In this document: piece after piece, positions 7,590-16,507 of the stretch
How positions within the stretch are numbered: position 1 is the first letter of the stretch
Layout: each line of letters begins with the position of its first letter
From: UBA9926 sp964524295
GTDB lineage: Bacteria > Pseudomonadota > Gammaproteobacteria > Pseudomonadales > Azotimanducaceae
Assembly (NCBI GenBank): GCA_964524295.1
Contig: CAZGCW010000043.1
Span: 1 to 21,619, forward strand
Reading direction: 5' to 3'
Length of the DNA stretch: 21,619 bases
The notes under the pieces: generated by a model
What the model saw: only the letters and a program-made list of their open reading frames with translations
Database searches by the model: none
What the model was told of the DNA's origin: nothing
Program-made: the position numbers and the translations under genes

Positions 7590-8006
7590 TCAACCCGATT
7601 GAAAATGCTCGCGAAGGGCAGACAATAGACCCTGCTTTTTCTCATACCATGCCTGCTCAAATTTAGCCTCCCAGATATCCTCAGCACCTTTGCGCACGGC
7701 GTCAACTACCGCGGTTAGTAAGTCCGCATACATCGCATCGATAACAAAATAGGAAGCCGCATGGGTGCGCGTCTCGAACATCAAATAGTCCCGTTCCTGC
7801 TGGTAATCCTCTACGCACAGCAATCTGATGACTTCAGCCAACATCTTGCCTTTCACAATGTCATCAATATGTGACATAAGCTGTTCCGCATCAGGCTGGA
7901 GTTCAAAATAGCGTTGGTATACCCCTGCTGAAAAATCGTCTAGCTTTTCAGCCGCTTGCTCCAAAGACTGATCTATGATGGGTTGGCTCTGAAATGGTTT
8001 TTCCAT
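7590..8006 (-). CDS. Globin-like protein
   Basis: An all-helical 138-residue protein. The pattern HAASYFVIDAMYADLLTAVVDAV (His82 onward) fits the F-G-H helices of bacterial single-domain globins, with His82 as the likely proximal haem ligand, and IWEAKFEQAWYEKKQGLLSAL fits the H helix seen as AWxxAYxxL in Vitreoscilla-type haemoglobins. VYQRYFEL near residue 29 corresponds to the B helix, with Tyr30 or Tyr33 near the distal pocket. The resemblance is by pattern, not close identity; a haem-less globin-fold sensor is possible. No membrane span or signal peptide. It is divergent from the DsbA-like gene (75 bases between starts) and upstream of the LLM oxidoreductase. Confidence 0.65.
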   Translation of the reverse strand: MEKPFQSQPIIDQSLEQAAEKLDDFSAGVYQRYFELQPDAEQLMSHIDDIVKGKMLAEVIRLLCVEDYQQERDYLMFETRTHAASYFVIDAMYADLLTAVVDAVRKGAEDIWEAKFEQAWYEKKQGLLSALREHFQSG

Positions 8007-8081
8007 GATTTATCACCCGGAGGCTATCCAAATTAAGTTCTGGTAAGACTATAATCAACAGCTTAGTCGAGGACAATTACT

Positions 8082-8768
8082 ATGACAAAACGATCTTCAT
8101 TTCTACTCAAACAGAAACTTGCGGTTATTTCTATCCCTCTCATTGCCGTAGGCAGCCTGATTTATCTGGTCGTGTTAAGCATGACAGATGATACCGCCCA
8201 AGGTATTTTCAGAGAAGGACAACATTACACCCTCGTTGAAAACCCTCGGCGAATTAGAGGTGAAAACATAGAGGTCATGGAATTCTTTTCCTACGGTTGC
8301 ATTCATTGCTACAACTTTGATGAACCCCTTACAAACTGGGCAAACGAAAAAAAGGATTCCATCAAATTAGTCAGAACGCCGTTAATGGGCAATGAGACCT
8401 GGCGCCTATTAGGAAAACACTATTATACCCTGGAACAGTTCGAACAAATGGAACAACGACATCGGTCTGCTTTTGCGGCCATCCACGACCGGGGCAAAAT
8501 TTTTACTAACGTAGAGAACCTTGCCGGCTTTTTTACTGATGATGATCTACCCTATGACCCTTATATCAGCACTTTCAATTCGCCGATAGTGAATGGTCAG
8601 GTTAACCTCGCGGACCAGTTATCCAGAAGGTTCAAGATATCATCAGTACCGACGCTCGTCGTGCACGGAAAATATAAAGTGGCTATCACTGCAGATATCG
8701 GACCAAATCGAATGCTCGAAGTCGTTGACCACCTGATCAAAAAAATCAGGATGGATACCGCTTCTTAA
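8082..8768 (+). CDS. Membrane-anchored DsbA-like thiol:disulfide oxidoreductase
   Basis: A 228-residue protein with a single N-terminal membrane span (about residues 13-33) and a periplasmic thioredoxin-fold domain. The active site is C73-I-H-C76 in MEFFSYGCIHCYNF, close to the CPHC of DsbA, and SSVPTLVV near residue 187 holds the cis-proline loop. The helical insert between them matches DsbA length. It should catalyse disulfide formation in exported proteins; classic DsbA is soluble after cleavage, so the uncleaved-looking anchor and the Ile at the first dipeptide position are noteworthy. GAGGAC stands 9 bases before the ATG. It converges on the DUF5916 gene 43 bases away. Confidence 0.88.
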   Translation: MTKRSSFLLKQKLAVISIPLIAVGSLIYLVVLSMTDDTAQGIFREGQHYTLVENPRRIRGENIEVMEFFSYGCIHCYNFDEPLTNWANEKKDSIKLVRTPLMGNETWRLLGKHYYTLEQFEQMEQRHRSAFAAIHDRGKIFTNVENLAGFFTDDDLPYDPYISTFNSPIVNGQVNLADQLSRRFKISSVPTLVVHGKYKVAITADIGPNRMLEVVDHLIKKIRMDTAS

Positions 8769-8811
8769 AACACATCCCTTACTAAGCAAAAATCTGGGGT
8801 TCAGCTGGGAC

Positions 8812-11238
8812 TCAGGAGCCAAATCGATATCGTAATTTTAAGACCAGCGCATCGGTTAGGGGCTGTTGATAACTGCGCTTGAAAATCTCCGAAAAGTCCT
8901 GATCTTCCAACAAGCCAGCCATATCTGATTGCCGCGTGTATACCAGGTACAGGTCTGAAAGCGGCGCAATTTCCCAGCGATAACGCGCTTGAAGACTGAC
9001 TTGCGATACTGAAAAATCGTGATTCACCGCATCCGGCTTATCAACCGCGATCAAATCACCTGCTATTTCCGGTATCTGATAATAATCTTTTTCTTTTGCT
9101 TTTATGCCAACCCATTGCAGCACAACCTTTAGTTGCTGCTTGGCACTGATAAAATATTCTAGCGAGATGCCAGGTAATACCTGATCTGCAGAAAAAGTTG
9201 TCATGTTTTTACCATCCTGATGCAACAACCATCCATCACGGTCAAGTCCGCTAAACATCAGATCGAAGGCGAGTCGATCATCCGGCCTCCAAGACAGGTA
9301 AACGCGATAAGTGGAGCTGTCACCACCCATATTCTCACCCATATACCCCAGCGAACCACCGAAACTCAATTCTTTGGAGCGGTCCGAGGCCCAACCTACA
9401 CTTAGATGCGACCGATCCTTGACTCGATAGGTACCATTACCAAAACTATTAAGATCATCATAACTGTTCAGGTAATGGCTGAAACGTAAGACTAACTGAG
9501 TCAGGTTATCGAAGACACTACGATTGGATAAATGAAGACTTCCCCCGGTAAACAAGCCATCACCATTCCTCTGCACAAACCCTCTTACATCAAACTGGTT
9601 AGTTCTAGCCCAGGTTAAATCTGAAGAACTCCAGGTATGAGCCGTCCTAATACGAAAATTATCATTCCTCTCTAGGTAACCCAGGTCGTTAACATCGATG
9701 TACTCATCCAGGTATTCAATACCGAGCCGCCGGGTCAATCCCTGCCGAGCGGCATATTCAAAATCAATAAACCCGCCATAACCTCTTTCGGTACCATCCT
9801 TGTCGGAACTAAAAAACTGGCCATCCACCTTCAATTTACCACTACCTGCCATATAGTGACCGTCGATACCATAAACAATGGCATCACCATCATCATGAAG
9901 CACGGCGGTTGAAAGCAGTCCTAAGGAGCGATAGTCACCGCCGGGATCATCTTCAATCAATATCCTGGCAATTCCATATCGGCTACCCGAACCTTCAACT
10001 ACCTCATTCTGGACTCCATTAGAAACCAAAAATCGTGGATCATCCTCAAAGGCCGCTAGAACACCATAACGGATGTTTCCTGCCTGCCCTGTTAATTTCG
10101 CTGCGCCCAACAGATCATTTGGCTGAATCAGGTCCTTGGTCCTGATTGAACTACCAGGGCTGATTTCAGGTGCAACTGGTTTGCCACCGATTCGCCTGGT
10201 ATTAACGAGCGTATAAGGCGCTCCGGTCTCGCCTATATTAAGACTCCGGGTATCCGCTCGAGGGGAGGCAGTGAAGATCTGCTGACCTTCAAGAAAAAAC
10301 AATCTTTTTTCAGGAAAAAATGTCTCTGTAGCGGATAAATTAATGACCACATCGTCTGATTCTGCAGCACCAAAATCGGGATTAACTGTCGCGGTGACTT
10401 GAAGGTTGGTTGATGGCCTCCAGAAAAAATCAGAGCCAACACGATAATCTATCTCATTATCTATGCCATCCATGGTCATGGCGGTAAAAGGGAAGATACT
10501 ATACTGCTGCCGGGGAGCAACATCTTTGACCTCGAGACTTTGCAGTGCTGAGATGAATTTAGGAACCGTATAAGGCAGCCCTGGCCAACCCCAGCGTTCA
10601 TCCAGATACGCCACAGCTCGCTCGAGTGACATCCCAATGCGCCGCTCCCCATCCACTTTAGGCATCGACACGATACCCCAAGGAATGTGGAATTCTGCCG
10701 ACCAACCAGACTCTACTACCTGCGTCGCTCCATTCCAGGCACCATCCCAGTCACTGGAAAACTGCTTTTCAGGTAACAGGGTGCCATCCATTTGAGAGTT
10801 ACCCAACGCGATCCCAAACCAATAGCCATACCGGCCTTCCCCGGAGGTATCCAGAACGATTCCAACCCGGTCACGTTTTATCTGCCGATCATCTCTCCCC
10901 GAAAGACGCGCCAGCAAAGTGCCCGCCGGTTGATTCATCTGAATACCGAAGTAAATTCCCGACTCGTCATAAAACATTTTTACCAGCGTCGCGTGCTTGG
11001 GTTGACCCAGAGTATCCGGCTCAGTGATCACAAACTCGTCGTAAGCGTCAAGGCCCTGCCAGACTTCCTCATCCAGGAAGCCATCAACAGTGATCTCCGC
11101 CTTCGCGCGCTGCAATGTGATCGTTTGTCCCTCGGCAATATCAACGAGCAGTGCGTGTGCCTGCATCACGCCCAAAACAGATACTAGCAGCAAGCAACCT
11201 AGCCTGTGCATCAACTGACTAACCAATCCATTGGTCAA
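8812..11238 (-). CDS. CBM9-like/DUF5916 outer-membrane protein
   Basis: A large exported protein, about 808 residues from the chosen start. A signal peptide, MHRLGCLLLVSVLGVMQAHA, begins at the ATG at 11211. An N-terminal carbohydrate-binding family 9-like domain follows: ITVDGFLDEEVWQGLDAYDEF, then TLVKMFYDESGIYFGIQ. The DUF5916 portion starts near VNPDFGAAESDDVVINLSATETFFPEKR and continues as alternating beta-strand sequence to LVLKLRYRFGS, as in an outer-membrane barrel. Ligand unknown; surface glycan or protein processing roles have been proposed for such proteins. Start options are GTG 11268, TTG 11238 with GGGAG eight bases upstream, and ATG 11211 without a clear site; TTG is preferred. 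Gene neighbours give no hint. Confidence 0.82.
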   Translation of the reverse strand: MTNGLVSQLMHRLGCLLLVSVLGVMQAHALLVDIAEGQTITLQRAKAEITVDGFLDEEVWQGLDAYDEFVITEPDTLGQPKHATLVKMFYDESGIYFGIQMNQPAGTLLARLSGRDDRQIKRDRVGIVLDTSGEGRYGYWFGIALGNSQMDGTLLPEKQFSSDWDGAWNGATQVVESGWSAEFHIPWGIVSMPKVDGERRIGMSLERAVAYLDERWGWPGLPYTVPKFISALQSLEVKDVAPRQQYSIFPFTAMTMDGIDNEIDYRVGSDFFWRPSTNLQVTATVNPDFGAAESDDVVINLSATETFFPEKRLFFLEGQQIFTASPRADTRSLNIGETGAPYTLVNTRRIGGKPVAPEISPGSSIRTKDLIQPNDLLGAAKLTGQAGNIRYGVLAAFEDDPRFLVSNGVQNEVVEGSGSRYGIARILIEDDPGGDYRSLGLLSTAVLHDDGDAIVYGIDGHYMAGSGKLKVDGQFFSSDKDGTERGYGGFIDFEYAARQGLTRRLGIEYLDEYIDVNDLGYLERNDNFRIRTAHTWSSSDLTWARTNQFDVRGFVQRNGDGLFTGGSLHLSNRSVFDNLTQLVLRFSHYLNSYDDLNSFGNGTYRVKDRSHLSVGWASDRSKELSFGGSLGYMGENMGGDSSTYRVYLSWRPDDRLAFDLMFSGLDRDGWLLHQDGKNMTTFSADQVLPGISLEYFISAKQQLKVVLQWVGIKAKEKDYYQIPEIAGDLIAVDKPDAVNHDFSVSQVSLQARYRWEIAPLSDLYLVYTRQSDMAGLLEDQDFSEIFKRSYQQPLTDALVLKLRYRFGS

Positions 11239-11469
11239 GCAAGAATCTCCCTGATCCGTCGATAGCACTGGCGCTTAGAGCGAGATCCTGTGCTTAATTG
11301 AGCTATTACGCCTCTCTTGTCGATATTCTAAAACAAAAAACACGCGATGATAATTTTATCAGCAATGACTATAGCAAATTCTCAAATTGCTGAATACCAC
11401 ACCTTACCAGAACATTATCCAGCCAGACCCAGGCTAATCACCATAAGCGTATCTTAGCTTCTCGCAGCT

Positions 11470-13014
11470 TCAAACCGCTGCTGGTTCAGGAAACTGTTCT
11501 CTTAGGGACCTTTTCAAAACCTTACCATTTGCATTACGAGGGATTTCGTCTACAAACACGGCTGTTTTCGGTAACTTGAAGCGAGCCAGTTTTCCATCGC
11601 AGTGTTGTAATATTATTTCCTCAGTCAACTGCTCATCTGCCTTAACCACCACTGCCAACGGAGACTCACCCCAGCGTTCGCTGGGCTGACCAATCACCGC
11701 CACCTCGGAAACAAACGGATGTGTAAGAATGACATTTTCAATTTCAGCTGGATAAACGTTTTCTCCCCCTGAGATAATCATGTCCTTGATTCTATCTTGA
11801 ATGTAAACAAAACCTTGTTCATCTACCGTCGCAATATCTCCCGTTCGCAACCAGCCATCCTGGGTAATCGTTTCTGCGGTGGCGTCAGGTCGATTCCAAT
11901 ACCGCAGCATCACATGCCCCCCCTGCACCCAAACTTCACCCTGAGCACCGGGCATACAATCCTCTCCAAGTTCGTCAACCACCCTAACCTCACTATGAAA
12001 GAAAGCTTTTCCGGTTGAGCCCACTTTTTCCAGGGCATGTTCAGCACTGATAACACAGGCGGGACCACACGTCTCTGTTAGCCCATAAATCTGATGGATT
12101 TCAATGCCCAAATCCGCATAACGCTGGATAAGACTCACCGGCAAAGGAGAAGCCCCACTTTGAATCCACCTAATACTTTCATAATTCAAATCCTGTAGAG
12201 GGACCTGGACCATAAAGTTGAGCATCGCCGGAACCAACAAGGAGGTGGTTATCTTTTCCTCTTCGATCAACTGCCAGGCTTTGAGCGGATCAAATTCCCG
12301 CATGACGATACTGGTAACCCCCCGATACAGATTCAATGTAATCGGTATTAATGAGCCGACGTGGAACAATGGTAAGGCAGCCAAATAGCGATCAGCTTCG
12401 CGCAAATCACAACTTGCAGCGAACGTTAATAAAGCCCAAAAAGAAGTGGTGTGACTATGCACGACTCCTTTGGGTAGTCCGGTGGTACCGGAGGTATACA
12501 TAATATAAAGCAGGTCATCTCCCACAGCGTTCTGAATAGGTTCCTGAGTACTACCTTGATCCCTGAGTTTCTCATAATCCTGAGCAAATTCTGCCACTCG
12601 CGCCGGGGAACCCACCTGTAGCCAATCCCTGATGTCCGTTTTATCACCTCGCCCGTGCAGGTCCGTGATCACATCCAGAAACTCTTCACCGTATATCAAG
12701 GTACGGGTACCGCTATCCTTAATAATAAATTCGAGTTCATCTGCCACCAGGCGCCAGTTTAATGGCACTACAATGCCACCAATTTTGGCAATACCCACAT
12801 AGGCCTCGATAAACTCAGCACTATTCATCAATGCCAGTGCCACTCGCTCACCTTTCTCTATACCCATCGCTAATAATTGATTTGCTATCTGATTTGAGCG
12901 GTTATTTAATTCGCTGAAGGTCAAACGCTGATCAGAACTACTATCAATATAGGCTTCCCTTTCCGGGTTCAATGCAGCTCTGCGAGTCAACAAATTTCCG
13001 ATATTTACATTCAC
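11470..13014 (-). CDS. Acyl-CoA synthetase (AMP-forming)
   Basis: A 514-residue ANL-superfamily ligase that activates a fatty or other carboxylic acid to its CoA thioester via an acyl-adenylate. Motifs in order: the phosphate loop YTSGTTGLPKG at 173-183; GLTETCGP at 311-318; GWLRTGD at 387-393; the hinge and A8 region IKDMIISGGENVYPAEIE; and NANGKVLKR with the catalytic lysine near the C-terminus. Chain length is not readable; the FadD3-like or medium-chain subgroup is plausible. The open frame starts at a TTG at 13110, but GTG at 13014 with AAGGAA six bases upstream gives the normal N-terminus. It follows the acyl-CoA dehydrogenase on the same strand, suggesting a two-gene unit. Confidence 0.92.
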   Translation of the reverse strand: MNVNIGNLLTRRAALNPEREAYIDSSSDQRLTFSELNNRSNQIANQLLAMGIEKGERVALALMNSAEFIEAYVGIAKIGGIVVPLNWRLVADELEFIIKDSGTRTLIYGEEFLDVITDLHGRGDKTDIRDWLQVGSPARVAEFAQDYEKLRDQGSTQEPIQNAVGDDLLYIMYTSGTTGLPKGVVHSHTTSFWALLTFAASCDLREADRYLAALPLFHVGSLIPITLNLYRGVTSIVMREFDPLKAWQLIEEEKITTSLLVPAMLNFMVQVPLQDLNYESIRWIQSGASPLPVSLIQRYADLGIEIHQIYGLTETCGPACVISAEHALEKVGSTGKAFFHSEVRVVDELGEDCMPGAQGEVWVQGGHVMLRYWNRPDATAETITQDGWLRTGDIATVDEQGFVYIQDRIKDMIISGGENVYPAEIENVILTHPFVSEVAVIGQPSERWGESPLAVVVKADEQLTEEIILQHCDGKLARFKLPKTAVFVDEIPRNANGKVLKRSLREQFPEPAAV

Positions 13015-13020
13015 TTCTAA

Positions 13021-13026
13021 TTCCTT
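13021..13026 (-). promoter_or_regulatory. Ribosome binding site fixing the GTG start of the acyl-CoA synthetase
   Basis: AAGGAA on the minus strand lies six bases before GTG 13014. The 32 residues encoded further upstream have no counterpart in the family, so this site decides the start. Confidence 0.7.
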
Positions 13027-13133
13027 ATTTAGATCAATTAAGAGCGCCAGCCGCACCCAAACACTTTTTAGCCTTAGTCCAGAATAAAACCTCCCAAACG
13101 GTGGATGCAAGGTAATGCGCTTGTCATGGCTTG

Positions 13134-14308
13134 CTAGCGCACATCCACGATACTTCTAGATATAAGCTCTTTCATGATTTCCGAGGTGCCTCCATAGATA
13201 CGTTGAATTCGTGCATCTACGTAAGCTCTTGAAATTCTATACTCCTTCATATAACCGTAACCACCAAACAACTGCAGGCATTGATCGACTACCTCTCCCT
13301 GCATTTCACTGGCTGCAAGTTTAAGCATAGAAGCTTCCGCAGAAGACAATTCTCCTGCCATAAACTTCTGGACATACTTTTCAGACAACGCCCGACTCAA
13401 TTCAATTCGGGTTTTCAATTCCGCTAATGTGTAACGTGTATGCTGGAAGGAAGCTAAAGCCTGACCAAATACTTGACGTTGCGACACATAGTCAACCGCT
13501 GAATCAAAGGCTCCCTGAGCTGCTCCTACACAACTAACCCCCAGAATCAATCTTTCGCGCGGCAATTCATTCATCAAATGACTGAAACCTTTTCCTTCTC
13601 CTCCCAAAACAGCCTGAGTGGAAACACGCATATCATCCAGGAATATCTCCGAGGTATCGCCACTATGCAGCCCCATTTTCTCTAGATTACGCCCCCGATG
13701 AAAGCCCGGTTTATTACAATCTACTACGAACAGGGTCATTCCCTTGGCACCAAGATTCGCATCGGTCTTTGTCGCCAGAATCATCATATCGCAATGCTGG
13801 CCATTCGTTATAAACGTCTTCTGGCCATTAATCCGATAGTCATCACCTTCCTTTAGCGCGGTCATTTTAATGCCCTGGAGATCACTTCCAGCACCGGGTT
13901 CGGTCATACCAATCGCGCCCACCACTTCACCCGTGACCATTTTGGGTAGCCATTCCTGCTTTTGCTGCTCTTTGGGGTTTGCTGCTCTGTTCCCAAGTTA
14001 CGAATATACGGAGCGACAATATCGGAGTGAACCGAAAGAGAACTCGCCAGCGCCGCAAATCCAGCTCGGGAAATTTCATCCACGATAGCGCAGCTAAGCT
14101 CAAACGAAACCCCATAGCCACCATATTCAACCGGCTGATCTACGCACAAAAACCCGTTTTCGCCTAATTTATTCCAAAGCGTTCGTGGCCAGATTTCTGC
14201 CTTTTCCCACTCCTCATAAAAAGGGGAAACCTCCACTTCCAGAAATTTCCGCAGTGTTTCCAGAAACAACTGCCTCTCTGAGGTGGTGATCCTATCCTGT
14301 TGCGTCAT
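13134..14308 (-). pseudogene. Acyl-CoA dehydrogenase, frame broken by a 17-bp insertion
   Basis: The gene reads as an N-terminal part (14308 to about 13988) and a C-terminal part (from about 13977 to 13134) in another frame. Together they give a normal acyl-CoA dehydrogenase of about 385 residues that would oxidise acyl-CoA to enoyl-CoA using FAD. Part one has WNKLGENGFLCVDQPVEYGGYG; part two has IGMTEPGAGSDLQ, INGQKTFITNG, the C-terminal FGGYGYMKEYRISRAY and IYGGTSEIMKE. The frames join as LGTEQQ-KQEWLPKM once 17 bases are removed. The catalytic base was not assigned. As read, the product stops early after about 134 residues; an assembly error remains possible. Flanking synthetase is intact. 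Confidence 0.88.
13961..13987. repeat. 10-bp direct repeat marking a 17-bp insertion
   Basis: TTTGCTGCTC occurs at 13961-13970 and 13978-13987 with TTTGGGG between. One repeat plus the spacer, 17 bases, is exactly the excess that breaks the dehydrogenase frame (17 leaves remainder 2 on division by 3). The structure fits a slippage or repair-templated insertion. Confidence 0.85.
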
Positions 14309-14493
14309 TCGATTTCTCTCAATCTATCTATTTTTACAATTGTAGGGTTTCCAGCGAGTCAGGTCGAATCAAAATCCCTGTATCCCTCCTTTTTGTAACA
14401 GCCAGATTCAGGAAGAACCAAAAAATTGATACTTGATTTACCCATCGACACTCTCTAGATTGTCATGATCAAAGCACCAGAGCTGACACCCTC

Positions 14494-16197
14494 ATGAAGC
14501 ATGAACAAATCTATTACGACCAAATCAAAGAAAAGTTTGCAGAACAACGTGACCTGAGATTGAAACTGCGACCTGAGGGCACAGCCCAGTTCACTTCGGA
14601 TTTTTCAGGTCCCCTGGAACAACACGCACAAGACCCCTACGCAGATAATATCTCTGCTAGAGCACCGATTAATGATACCGTTGAGGTGCTTTTTATTGGT
14701 GGTGGATTTTCAGCACTGCTAACTTCGGCGCGATTAAGACAACGTGGTATTGAAAGTATCCGGATTGTCGAACGAGGCTCAGATGTTGGGGGTACCTGGT
14801 ACTGGAATCGCTATCCGGGTGTCGCTTGCGATGTCGTCTCCTACGACTATCTGCCCTTGCTGGATGAACTCGATTACGTCCCTAAACATCACTATTCCCG
14901 AGGCGATGAAATTCTAAATCACTGTAAGGCAATAGCCAAGAAGTACAACCTATATGACTTGGCCGTTTTTCAAACAACCGTAATTTCTACCACCTGGCTG
15001 GAGGATGAACGTGTATGGCGCCTAAAAACCGATCGCGGTGACACCATGAAAGCAAAATTTGTTATTTGTGCCAATGGAACGCTTTCTAAGCCTAAGTTGG
15101 CTCGAATTGCAGGCCTGGAATCGTTCAAAGGGCACTCTTTCCATACCTCTCGATGGGATTATCGCTATACCGGAAAAAATCTTGATAATTTAAGTGATCA
15201 AGTTGTCGGCATTATTGGAACGGGTGCCACTGCCGTTCAGGCTATCCCGGAATTAGGCAAACAATCCAAAGAACTCTATATATTCCAGCGCACACCTTCT
15301 TCTATTGATATCAGAGATGACTGGGAGACCGATCAAAAATGGGCAAGCAACCTAAAACCGGGCTGGCAATCGCTGCGCAGAAACAAGGCAATTCGACAAG
15401 CACAACCCACGGAAAAACAACGCCGGGAGCGAAAAAAATACTCCCAAGAAGAAAAAATACAACGTCAGGAAAACAATAATATCGACTACATGATGCGCAT
15501 TCATCGCAGAATTGAACAAGAAGTCGATGACCCCATTGTCGCAGAAGCACTTAAGCCCTGGTATATGTTCATGTGCAAACGCCCCTGTTTTCATAACGAG
15601 TACCTGGCAACCTACAATCGACCCAACGTCCATCTAATTGATACCCAAGGCGAGGGCGTCACCGAAATCAGGGAGCAGGGACCGGTCTTCAGGGATCGAA
15701 AATTCAACCTGGATCTGTTGATTTACGCCACGGGTTTCGAGGTTCAAAAAACAGGCATATACAACAAAATTATCGGTAAAGGAGGTTTAGACCTGGAGGA
15801 TAAGTACCGTAGCGGTATACAAACCTTATTTGGTATTCACTCTGTGGGATATCCCAATCTTTTTATCATGGGGGGATACCAAGCCTCTTTTCAATTCAAT
15901 TTAACTTATATGCTGCAAACCCAAGGAGACCACATAGCCGATTGTATCGCACATACCAGGGAAAACAGTTTTGATTCCATTGAACCGACTGAACAGGCTG
16001 AACAATGGTGGGTTCAGGAAGTCATTAATCACCGAGGCAAAACCACTCGTAACGAAGACTGCACGCCTGGATACTATAATTTCGAAGGCGAAAGCCAACG
16101 AAGACAAGACGGTAATTATAATGGTGGAATTACCCGTTATTTAGACCACATGGAAGCTTCTCGCAAAAATATGACCCAGCATTACACATTCTCTTAA
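14494..16197 (+). CDS. Baeyer-Villiger-type flavin monooxygenase
   Basis: A 567-residue FAD/NADPH enzyme likely to insert oxygen beside a ketone, giving an ester or lactone. It has an approximately 60-residue N-terminal extension, then the FAD site VLFIGGGFSA (GGG at 69-71), GGTWYWNRYPG at 99-109, the BVMO fingerprint FKGHSFHTSRWD at 211-222 (His217, Trp221), and a second Rossmann turn GTGATA at 242-247 for NADPH. IYATGFEV closes the FAD domain. A strongly charged Lys/Arg/Gln/Glu segment near residues 290-330 is an insert seen in larger BVMOs of the cyclopentadecanone or steroid type. Substrate unknown. It is divergent from the acyl-CoA dehydrogenase, with 185 bases between starts that must hold both promoters. 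Confidence 0.9.
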   Translation: MKHEQIYYDQIKEKFAEQRDLRLKLRPEGTAQFTSDFSGPLEQHAQDPYADNISARAPINDTVEVLFIGGGFSALLTSARLRQRGIESIRIVERGSDVGGTWYWNRYPGVACDVVSYDYLPLLDELDYVPKHHYSRGDEILNHCKAIAKKYNLYDLAVFQTTVISTTWLEDERVWRLKTDRGDTMKAKFVICANGTLSKPKLARIAGLESFKGHSFHTSRWDYRYTGKNLDNLSDQVVGIIGTGATAVQAIPELGKQSKELYIFQRTPSSIDIRDDWETDQKWASNLKPGWQSLRRNKAIRQAQPTEKQRRERKKYSQEEKIQRQENNNIDYMMRIHRRIEQEVDDPIVAEALKPWYMFMCKRPCFHNEYLATYNRPNVHLIDTQGEGVTEIREQGPVFRDRKFNLDLLIYATGFEVQKTGIYNKIIGKGGLDLEDKYRSGIQTLFGIHSVGYPNLFIMGGYQASFQFNLTYMLQTQGDHIADCIAHTRENSFDSIEPTEQAEQWWVQEVINHRGKTTRNEDCTPGYYNFEGESQRRQDGNYNGGITRYLDHMEASRKNMTQHYTFS

Positions 16198-16507
16198 CCA
16201 GCCATAACCCGACCCCAAAACAGACGGCCGGCAACTTCCGTTAATTGAACCTTAAAAATAACCCGATCTGTCTCGCTTTAATCAAGGGCTTATAGCAAAC
16301 TTATTAATCCAAAAAGGCATCCTGACTGCATTCTCGGCCAACACGCCCTGCCAGAAATGATTCACAAGGCCAAAACACAACCATGCTCCAGGCATCGTCA
16401 TTCTGATAAGGGTAGGTCTCACTGAATGATCAAATTGCAAATGAGAATAATTAGCGTAACCTCATAAGCCCTATGGATGCATACTAACCAAAACAAGAAA
16501 CCTGAAA
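16198..16507. other. Gene-free stretch of about 310 bases
   Basis: No open frame of note and no tRNA. Apart from a possible Fur box at 16442-16456, nothing was recognised. It separates the monooxygenase from the small secreted protein gene on the same strand; no hairpin with a T-run was found after the monooxygenase. Confidence 0.6.
16442..16456. promoter_or_regulatory. Possible Fur box
   Basis: TGAGAATAATTAGCG compares with the 7-1-7 Fur consensus TGATAATnATTATCA at 11 of 14 informative positions. It lies 51 bases before the ATG of the small secreted protein, a usual place for a repressor site. Match is partial and the base composition of the region makes chance matches plausible. Confidence 0.3.

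Noticed and set aside
9653..9670. Fur-like sequence inside the DUF5916 gene
   Set aside because: It lies within conserved coding sequence, far from any start codon.
8812..11238. TonB-dependent receptor
   Set aside because: No plug domain or TonB box; the N-terminal domain is CBM9-like and the rest follows the DUF5916 pattern.
11348..11361. Fur-like site TGATAATTTTATCA before the DUF5916 gene
   Set aside because: The arms are only six bases and the half-sites are one base too close for the 15-bp consensus; AT-rich DNA gives such matches often.
13904..14308. Programmed frameshift in the acyl-CoA dehydrogenase
   Set aside because: No slippery heptamer or downstream structure was noticed, and a repeat-flanked 17-bp insertion explains the change completely.
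16211..16220. GACCCCAAAA shared with the segment at 4277-4286 as a second REP copy
   Set aside because: Only ten bases match and no inverted partner is found nearby.
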